DNA of 10,661 nt from Hyphochytrium catenoides (Eukaryota > Sar > Hyphochytriomycetes > Hyphochytriales > Hyphochytriaceae): NCBI GenBank assembly GCA_900088475.1, contig FLMG01003830.1, forward strand, positions 1 through 10,661, read 5' to 3'. The notes below the pieces were generated by a model. It saw nothing but the letters and a program-made list of their open reading frames with translations. It did no database searches and had not been told where the DNA came from. Numbering within the stretch: position 1 is the stretch's first letter; every line of letters begins with the position of its first letter. The translations under genes were made by a program, and so were the position numbers. Positions 1 through 6,357 of the stretch are shown piece after piece.

Positions 1-17
1 AGAGAGAGAGAGAGAGA
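1..17. repeat. (AG)n microsatellite
   Basis: The window opens with about eight uninterrupted AG units, followed by further purine-rich sequence up to the first Cms1-like exon. It may continue to the left of the window. It mirrors the (TC)n run inside the first intron of the neighbouring gene, so the sense strand changes from purine-rich to pyrimidine-rich at the first donor site. Confidence 0.9.
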
Positions 18-274
18 AAGAACGGGCGGAGGGGGAGAATTGGGAGGAGGGAAAAGCATAGAGAGAGGAGGACGTGGAAATGAACAGAGACACGAAGGTG
101 TCAGCAGAGACTGCAGCAGATAACGGACTGCAGACCGCAAGTGTCTCAGATCCGAACGTGCGAGCTAAAGCAAGGGGCACCCAAGAGAGAGAGCAAAAGG
201 GAGAGAGAAAGGGAGCCAACCGGGGGCGGAGAAAGCTGTTCCTCTCAATAAATTACTGGCAGGACAGGGTGCAA
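1..274 (+). other. Purine-rich 5' flank / probable 5' UTR of the Cms1-like gene
   Basis: This stretch is strongly A+G-rich on the plus strand. It is open in the frame of the downstream gene from an ATG at 80, so the protein could formally start there, 65 codons upstream of the chosen ATG. I treat it as flank or leader because the encoded residues are low-complexity and resemble nothing in the Cms1 family, while the ATG at 275 has a favourable context (A at -3, G at +4). No TATA-like element is obvious. A CAG followed by G near 261-263 could be a splice acceptor for a leader intron, but this is unsupported. Confidence 0.45.
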
Positions 275-670
275 ATGGCGCGCGGCAAGAAGGCTGCTTC
301 GGGAAAGAAGGAATTGGAGGGCGAAGAGAGCAAAGCGACGAGGAGAGAACAAGGAGAAGAGGAGCCGAGAAAGAGAAACGCAGCAGCAGCAGAAAACATT
401 ATGGAAGAGCGACCGGAAGGAGACACGCTGCGCACTGATGATGATTTGGCGGATGACTGGGCCGTCGAAGGAGAGGCAGTTCCGGTAGATCTGCAGTCAG
501 AAGATGAGGACGAAGAGAGAGAGGAAGAAGAAGCAAGTCAAAGCGCAGACGGGGTGTCGGAGGGAGAAGAAGATCATGAAGAGACTGACAAAGAACAGAG
601 CAAGAAACGCTCCCTGACAGGTTTACAAACGCTCCTCAAAATTTTTACTCTCTCTCTCTCCCTCTCTCTT

Positions 671-720
<50 letters not shown>

Positions 721-2685
721 GTGTGTCTCTCTCTTTCCGATTAGCATCCTTCGTCACCTTTCTTCCACTTTTCTCTCTTTTTCTCTCCCGTTTCGATCTT
801 TCTTCCTCCAGATCTTAGAAGAGCGTCTCCCTATCTTTGACGACTCTTCTCTCTCTGCTTTTTCTTCCCCACCTGTCTCTCTTTGAACCTGCCGTGTTCC
901 CTTGACTGACCAAAGATGGCGCAGACTCTCCGTCGGCGGTCGAGCGTCAGGCGAGGAAGAAAGCGAAGCTCCTGGAATTGAAGGTGAAGGCAGACAGAGA
1001 ACTCTCTTCTCGCTATCCTCTCTGTGTTCATGGTCGTCTTTCTTCTCGCTGTCTCTCTCGCTCTTTTGTCACTGATCATTTATTCCTGACTCCCTAGCTC
1101 TCTCCCACTCCTGCCTTTCTCTGTCTCTCTCGAGTTTAGACTAGTCATTGAGGGTCTGTTCGATGTTAGCAGCTGCTGCTGGTCTCTTTCCTTGGACGTC
1201 CCTTTTTCTCTATTCTCTCTCTCTCCCCGCTATCCTTCTCGTGTCTCCTCCCCCCTCTCTCAAGCTCTTTCTAGCTCGTGTCTGTACCTTTCTCTGTTAT
1301 CTAGTCTCTCTCTCTCTTTCTGTCGTTGTCTCTCTTACCTTTTGGCTCCTCTTTTATTCCCCGTCCCAGTCCCTACCGGTCACTCTACTGATGTCTTCTG
1401 TAACCTTAGGCCAAGCGGAAGGAGAAGAAGGATCTGAAGGAGGAAGGACCTGTCTCCCAACCTTCACTTATACTGAAGAAGGCGGGACCGAAGGAGCAGG
1501 CCGAGCTCTTCTGGACCGCCTTCAGCAGCACCCTGGGCAAGGAGCTGACGCAGCTTGAGCTCTCACAGCCTCTCGACGGTACACACACTCTCTCTCTCCC
1601 ACTCTGCTCCTGCAAAAGCAATCCATCTTCACTCTCAAAAGGACTCCGCTGCACACGCTGTTCTTCCTTTATCCCTGGGTCTCTCTCTTTCTTTCTGTCT
1701 TGCTCCTTTTCTCTCTTCCCGTCTGCTCAAGGAGCATGCTTTGCTAAACTCTCTTCGGTCCTTTCTCTCTTCATCCCGTTGCAGAGAGCGCGTTCAGCTG
1801 CCCTGCGGTGGGAAAGCACACCACACAGAACCTCCCTCTGTTTATTAGACAAGCTTTCTACCCTTGGAAGCGGGAGTTCAAGGCAGCGCGGAAGCCACAA
1901 AAGGGCTCGGATGCTCCACCTCCGGGCTCTCCCGCTGTTATTATCCTCTGCGCATCCGCCATCAGGGCAGTGGAAGTCGTCAAGTAAGGCACTTACCGCT
2001 CTGTCCTCATCGGTCCTCTCTCTTTGGTTCCCGTTAACAAATGTCTCTGCCTGTGTTCTAGGAATTTCTTTTTACCCGTGTGCTCTCTCTGTTTTATTCC
2101 ATCTCTCACGCACTCCTCTCACGTGGTTTGCTGCTGGCGCAGAGGCTCAAAGCCATGGGGCCTAGTTCCCAGCAGGACCGTCTCCTTTTCTCTGTCTGTT
2201 AGTGTCTTTATAAACATCTCTATGGCTCTTCTCCCGTTGTACTTGCAGATGAAAGTCTCATTCACCTCAATTTGACACCATTATAGGGCCCTGTCAGAGT
2301 TCCGTGTGAAGGTTGCCAAGCTCTTTGCCAAGCATCTGAAGGTGGAGGTGAGATCCAAAACTGTTCACAGCCTTCTCTCTTTAGTTGCGCCTCTGTTCAC
2401 CCTCTCCCGCCTACCTTCTCGTCCCGCTCGCAGGAACAAGAAAAGACTCTAAAGAGCACTATTTTGCCTCTTGCCGTGGGAACTCCTGCCCGTGTGAGGA
2501 AGCTGAGTGACATAGGCGCTCTACAGCTGACTCGGGTTGGACTTGTCCTTATTGACATGGCGCCTAACCCTAAGAACTATACGGTGCTCGACTTGAAGGA
2601 CACGGCGCCAGAGCTGATGAAGTGGCTGCATGAGCATATTCTGCCGGCAGTCAGAGAGGGCAAGACAAAGTTGGCGCTGTACTAG
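275..2685 (+). CDS. CMS1: Cms1/CMSS1-like ribosome-biogenesis protein, six exons
   Basis: The family (yeast Cms1, human CMSS1) consists of nucleolar proteins linked to small-subunit pre-ribosome assembly, with a degenerate helicase-like fold. Predicted exons: 275-620, 916-983, 1410-1578, 1785-1983, 2287-2347, 2434-2685, all with GT-AG introns and matching phases, giving about 364 residues against 279-291 for the human and yeast proteins. Residues 1-138 are charged, with acidic runs and basic KKR clusters. The core starts near 165 with an FWTAF segment. The hallmark hydrophobic strand AVIILCASAIRAVEVV is at about 245-260, followed by KLFAKHLK near 270-278 and the VGTPARV motif near 296-302, a helicase motif Ib-like signature of the family. 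The protein ends KLALY, close to the KLGLF of human CMSS1. Introns are 295, 426, 206, 303 and 86 nt and very C/T-rich. The start is uncertain: an in-frame ATG lies at 80. Assignment is from family knowledge; exon joins are inferred but phase-consistent. Confidence 0.85.
649..711. repeat. (TC)n microsatellite in intron 1 of the Cms1-like gene
   Basis: Two blocks of TC repeats are separated by a short interruption (cc, then ttgg). The longer one runs uninterrupted from 673 to about 710, roughly 19 units. The repeat lies inside the first intron, 50-90 nt after the donor. It is a pure polypyrimidine-polypurine mirror repeat, a class known to be able to form triplex DNA. Length is likely polymorphic between strains. 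Confidence 0.95.
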
Positions 2686-2950
2686 GCTGTCGGGTGCCCC
2701 CAAAGGCCATTGTCAGAATTATACAACTATTTATATAGGACCAGGGAAGAGGGTCAGAAGGCTGCAGCGCAGCTTAGAGTAGTTGAGGAAGAGCACATTG
2801 AGGAGTAAAGAAGCGCAGACAAAGAGGACGGTAGTTAGCATAGAGAGACACTGCAAAAGAGAGAGAGAGGGAGAGAGCAGCAGAAACTCTGCTAGAACGT
2901 CGTTTTTCTGGAGAGACCCAACAAGAGACGGAATCAGGTCTTGCAGGCCC
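2686..2950. other. Convergent 3' region between the Cms1-like and HIRIP3-like genes
   Basis: The two genes face each other, with stop codons 265 bp apart, so this segment should hold both 3' untranslated regions. No canonical AATAAA is visible on either strand. AT-rich patches such as TATTTATATAG near 2728-2738 and AGTAAAG near 2805 are the closest candidates. A GA-rich tract lies around 2858-2880. The short open frames here are not protein-like. Confidence 0.6.
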
Positions 2951-4114
2951 TTAGAACGTAAATTCTCCTTCATCACTGTCCACTACGCGCGCTGATGTAC
3001 TCTTCTTGTTCCTTTCATTCTCTTTTTGATCCTCTACTGGCTAGAGCAGGAGACACCATTGTCAGGTTTGGTTCTCTGCGTGGGACAAGAACTATGCTGC
3101 TTTCCTTACCATATGTTGCCGGGCTGCAGCTCCCCTTCGCCGTCCTCCTTCGATGATCAGAGAGGTGTCAATACCTTCCAAGTCTTTCTGCTTTTCATGC
3201 TTCTCCTGTGCCCTCTTTATGTCAGCCTTGGACGGTACTCGACCCTTCCAGGTGAAGCCCGCAGTCCTCAGCTTCTCAGCAAGGAAGTCTGCTTTCTCCT
3301 CGTCGTCCGTTATGGCTTTCATCTCCTGATAGACTCGTGGCCTGCGAAGCAAAAGTGCACCAATTGGATATTTGTGCAAGAGACGGATAAGCCAGTGGCT
3401 AGACCCTTACCCGACCCCTACGGCCCGTGCCAGCTGCCGGAGACGGGAAAGGAATTGATTCTCTTCTTCCTTCTCAGTTGATTTTCTCTGTCTCTATAAC
3501 AAGGGCAGTTCAGTGGCGCTAAAGGTATGCCAACGACCGACGTAGCGAAGTCAACAGCAATTTTGCACTACCTTTTTGTTTCCGGACTGTTCCGTTCTTC
3601 TATTCTTTGCGCGCTTCTTAGCGGTTTTTTGGGGGCTAGAAGGTTCCTCATCCTCGGAAGCGTCTTCCTCGCTCTCACTTTCTCCCACCACCTTGGGCTT
3701 TGAGGGCCTTTTTCGACGATTAGATGCCTCTGTTCTTAGTTCTTCGCCGGGTGGAGGTCCATCAGTAAGTTCATCCGTGTCTTCTTCCCCGTCATCCTCG
3801 ACTCCATTGAAGTGAAGCACCTCGTCGCGGACCCACTCCTTGATATCCGGCTTTATCTCGTTTAATTCGTCCGCCGAGACCTTCAGCTTTACCTGCAGCA
3901 AGACCGTCAAAGTCGTCAGCAAGGGCCTGACGCTTATATCAATCGTTCAGGATAGAGTGGGTATTTGAACCTGTAGCTGTTCTAATATGTTCTTGATGGT
4001 TATACTGTTGAGGTCAAGCTTAGGGTTCCGAAAGATCTCTTGAATTTCGGCCTTAACTTTATCGCCTAAGCCCTGCTCGTCTGAAGAGGAAGACAAAACG
4101 TCATCCTCATCCAT
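2951..4114 (-). CDS. HIRIP3-like histone chaperone with DEK_C-like and CHZ motifs, five exons
   Basis: HIRIP3 and Chz1 family proteins bind H2A (or H2A.Z)-H2B dimers in the nucleus through a CHZ motif. Exons on the minus strand: 4114-3971, 3892-3572, 3493-3411, 3341-3110 and 3040-2951, giving 289 residues; all introns are GT-AG with matching phases and lengths of 78, 78, 69 and 69 nt. Residues about 16-76 (IQEIFRNPKLDLNSITIKNI onward, then DIKEWVRDEVL) fit the DEK_C pattern common at the N-terminus of such proteins. Residues about 77-160 are acidic Glu/Asp/Ser stretches mixed with basic clusters. The C-terminal region has RLRQLARAVGVG, AEKLRTAGF and then DTSLIIEGGRRRG near 241-253, which matches the CHZ signature (D-T/V-x-N-I-I-x-x-G-R-R-x-R). 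The last exon is inferred from a GTAAGG donor after residue 260 and a CTCTAG acceptor; reading through the donor instead would end the protein at 3092. The ATG at 4114 is the only in-frame Met upstream of the conserved part. Confidence 0.75.
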
Positions 4115-4801
4115 TTTTCGATCAAGAGAAAAGGATAAGGAACGGGACGGCGCTCGCTTCAAGACGTGTCCGGTAGCCAGATACGCATTGGGTGTCAAAG
4201 AAGAGCGGCGATCACTCAATAAAACTATCAAATCCCGGGAGGCTGGTTAGCAAATGACAGGATATACTTAATTGTCAAAGCTTCCAAGCTCGCTGCAGAG
4301 CCTGCGAAAACGGAAGTGACCCCACGCAGATCTCTGTAGCACTGCAAACAGCGATACATCAAAGCTCTGTCAGACTGAAGAAGATGAAGATTTGAGAACA
4401 CTTTTTGAGCCTTTGAAAGCGCTTTGGAGGTGTTTTTCTTCTCTCTATTACGCGGCAAATAAGGCCGTTACCGGCATTCCCTATATTACCTTAAATATAA
4501 CGGCAACGGGCTTTATCAACGGCTCTAACCGCTAGTCCAACGGCTTTATTTAGCCGGTAAGAGACCATCCATTAAGCGAATGGCTCTGCAAGGTTTGTCC
4601 AGTAATACAGATCTAGTAGAGGGACACCATACATTTATATAGATTTCCTGAGTAATAATAGGCGCGGCAAGTGCTCAACCTGGAGCCCGCGCCAGCAGAT
4701 TTTGACAGCGCAAAATAGAGCTCCGTCTGGCGCCGTCATTGCCTTCTGCCCGCAGCAGCATACCGCAACATCCCAATAGGGCGGAGATAATCAGCAGCAC
4801 A
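4115..4801. promoter_or_regulatory. Divergent promoter region between the HIRIP3-like gene and RPL17
   Basis: The start codons of the two genes are 687 bp apart and point away from each other, so both promoters and both leaders lie here. A Myb-like motif cluster sits near the middle (4460-4560). A TATA-like TTATATAG at about 4635-4642 would fit RPL17 if transcription starts around 4665-4670. On the minus strand a frame is open across 4458-4228 and includes a 43-codon ATG-started ORF (4359-4228). Its product resembles nothing I know, and it could be an upstream ORF in the leader of the HIRIP3-like transcript. Confidence 0.6.
4460..4560. promoter_or_regulatory. Cluster of YAACGG (Myb-type) motifs bracketed by an inverted repeat
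   Basis: Directly visible: TAACGG at 4498-4503, CAACGG at 4504-4509, 4517-4522 and 4538-4543, and the reverse form CCGTTA at 4465-4470. The near-duplicate strings CAACGGGCTTTAT (4504) and CAACGGCTTTAT (4538) form an imperfect direct repeat. TTACCGGC (4468-4475) and GCCGGTAA (4553-4560) form a perfect 8-bp inverted repeat around the four direct motifs. YAAC(G/T)G is the established Myb-domain target; that a Myb factor binds here is inference. Confidence 0.55.
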
Positions 4802-5648
4802 ATGGTCAAGTACTCTCAGGAGCCCGATAATGCGCTGAAGGCAGCGAAGGCGCGCGGCAGCCACCTTCGCGTGCACTTCAAGCACTGCCGTGAGGTATGC
4901 CACGCTATCCACGGCATGAAGCTTGAGAAGGCCAAGAAGTTCCTTGAGGACGTTCTCCTCAAGCAGCAGGCTGTGCCCTTCACCAAGTTCACTGGCGGTA
5001 TTGGCCGCAAGGCTCAGGGCAAGCTCAGAAACGCTCCAGGTACATATACAGCTCCGACGCTTTTCGCTAGGTTCGGGTAGTTGTGTCGGAAACCTGGTAT
5101 TAGAGCTCAGAAGACGGTGTATTTACCATAGAACGTGGCTCTCAGATGGGTTATAGCGGTAGATGAGCGGAGCACAGGGCATGTGGCGGAGCGTTCAGCA
5201 CGATAAAGAGCCAATGCGTGTCCCGTTGCTCTAGACGGCTGTAGTACTTCTATCCTATACTCTTGTGCAACGTCTAGCCTCCAGGAACTCCTAAGTCTGA
5301 GTCCTTCCTTCTTTTGTGTCCATAGGTGACAAGGTCCGTTGGCCACAGAAGGCAAGCAAGATCATCCTGGACCTTCTCAAGAACGCTGAGGCCAACGCAG
5401 AGGTTAAGGATCTTGATACCTCCAACCTCTACGTTTCTCATGCTCAGGCCAACCAGGCCATCAAGCAGAGAAGACGCACTTACCGCGCTCACGGTCGTAT
5501 CGGCCCATACATGTCAAACCCTGCTCACATTGAACTTATCCTGACTGAGCGCGAACCCCCTGTGGCTAAGGGTGATGACAAGAAGGTTGTGAAGGTATCC
5601 CGCAAGCGCCAGGCTCAGCTGCGGCTGAAGTCTGGTGGCGGCATCTAA
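4802..5648 (+). CDS. RPL17: 60S ribosomal protein L17 (uL22), two exons
   Basis: This is the cytosolic uL22 protein, a large-subunit component that binds 23S-like rRNA and contributes a beta-hairpin to the wall of the nascent-peptide exit tunnel. Exons 4802-5039 and 5326-5648 join in phase 1 through a 286-nt GT-AG intron to give 186 residues, against 184 in yeast and human. The N-terminus [11 protein letters not shown] and [12 protein letters not shown] are typical, as are [24 protein letters not shown] and [20 protein letters not shown]. The strongly conserved [11 protein letters not shown] and [11 protein letters not shown] span about 128-150. The usual PFRRFNGG reads PFTKFTGG here, replacing the paired arginines with Thr-Lys, and about three extra residues precede RWP. 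The ATG sits in a good context (ACAATGG). It shares a divergent promoter with the HIRIP3-like gene. Confidence 0.97.
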
Positions 5649-5701
5649 GACTAAGGTTCCGTCACAGTGTAGAAAGGGAAGAGCGGTTGAGGACTGTTGC
5701 T

Positions 5702-5707
5702 AATAAA
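5702..5707 (+). promoter_or_regulatory. Canonical AATAAA, probable RPL17 poly(A) signal
   Basis: AATAAA occurs 53 nt after the RPL17 stop codon, as expected for a short ribosomal-protein 3' UTR. No other canonical copy is nearby on this strand. Cleavage would be expected about 10-30 nt further on. Confidence 0.6.
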
Positions 5708-5838
5708 TGAGCCAGCGCTGCTGTTGTTTAGTACTCTCAGACACGGGAATGTAGCGTAGAAGGCGCGTGAGGTCATACTACAGTTGTCCGGGCGACTCTT
5801 GGTTGACAGAGAACCTTTAGCGCAGGTTCTTGGTGAGC

Positions 5839-6036
5839 TTAGTCATCCTCCGTGAGAGCCGGTCCCTCGTAAGCTTCTTCCATTCTGGCGGAGTGGGTTC
5901 GTACTTTATTAGCGCCGAACGCTCTGCTGGCCAACATGAGGGATACGTAGAGGATGGTTAGGATAAGGGACCTTTGTGTGGAGTTGAGGCTATGATCAGT
6001 GGCGGTTGGTTCCGCAAGATTGCATGGCAAGGACGG
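5839..6036 (-). CDS. Possible terminal exon of a small membrane protein, unrecognised
   Basis: The minus strand is open from just after a TGA (about 6037) to a TAA at 5839-5841. It has no ATG until the residue before LASRAFG, so as a gene it would need an upstream exon. It encodes a hydrophobic stretch, SLILTILYVSLMLASRAF, of transmembrane character, followed by a short polar tail ending EEAYEGPALTEDD. An acceptor-like ATCATAG lies at about 5994-6000. The hydrophobic-then-acidic layout looks protein-like, but I cannot name a family. AATAAA on this strand (5907-5902) falls inside the frame and could instead be a poly(A) signal for the upstream SP-rich gene, which would argue against coding. 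Confidence 0.25.
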   Translation of the reverse strand, partial: PSLPCNLAEPTATDHSLNSTQRSLILTILYVSLMLASRAFGANKVRTHSARMEEAYEGPALTEDD

Positions 6037-6357
6037 TCAACGTTGGAGAGGGGAATTGAGGATGACCAACAAAGCAGGCGAACCCAAAGACAAGGAGGGA
6101 CCCAGTTAAAGGCTATAGAATATGGCAAGGAAGAGATGCAACCGTGATAGTATTCGTTAAGCAGGAGGAGACAGGGTTGTTATGAGAGAGATAGAGGAAG
6201 GTCATCAAGAATGCAGGTATAGAAGTATTACCGCGAGGGAGAAGCAGTACAACGAGAAAGCAGCAATAGGACCCGCACAGTGAAGCACAAAGTGTCATTG
6301 TTAATCTTGTTATTAGCCATACAAAAAGCCCAAAGGCCTAGCCACATCGAAACCCCC

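Larger units (their letters stand above)
5649..6357. other. Convergent gap between RPL17 and the SP-rich gene
   Basis: About 700 bp hold the RPL17 3' UTR, the 3' UTR of the minus-strand SP-rich gene, and possibly one more small minus-strand gene. Two hydrophobic minus-strand frames are present, at 6036-5839 and 6298-6113. The second begins with ATG and reads like a signal-anchor segment, and possible donors (GTAATA at about 6235) and acceptors (CTATAG at about 6114-6119, ATCATAG at about 5994-6000) exist. I could not assemble them into a recognisable protein. No RNA gene was recognised here. Confidence 0.5.

Noticed and set aside
621-886. Continuation of the first Cms1-like frame through the TC repeat (poly Ser-Leu)
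   Set aside because: A CAG/GT donor at 620/621 leads by correct phase into the next exon at 916; the Ser-Leu stretch is simply translated (TC)n intron.
2564-2574. Telomere-like string CCTAACCCTAA
   Set aside because: It is a single partial copy inside the last Cms1-like exon, coding for Pro-Asn-Pro-Lys, with no array around it.
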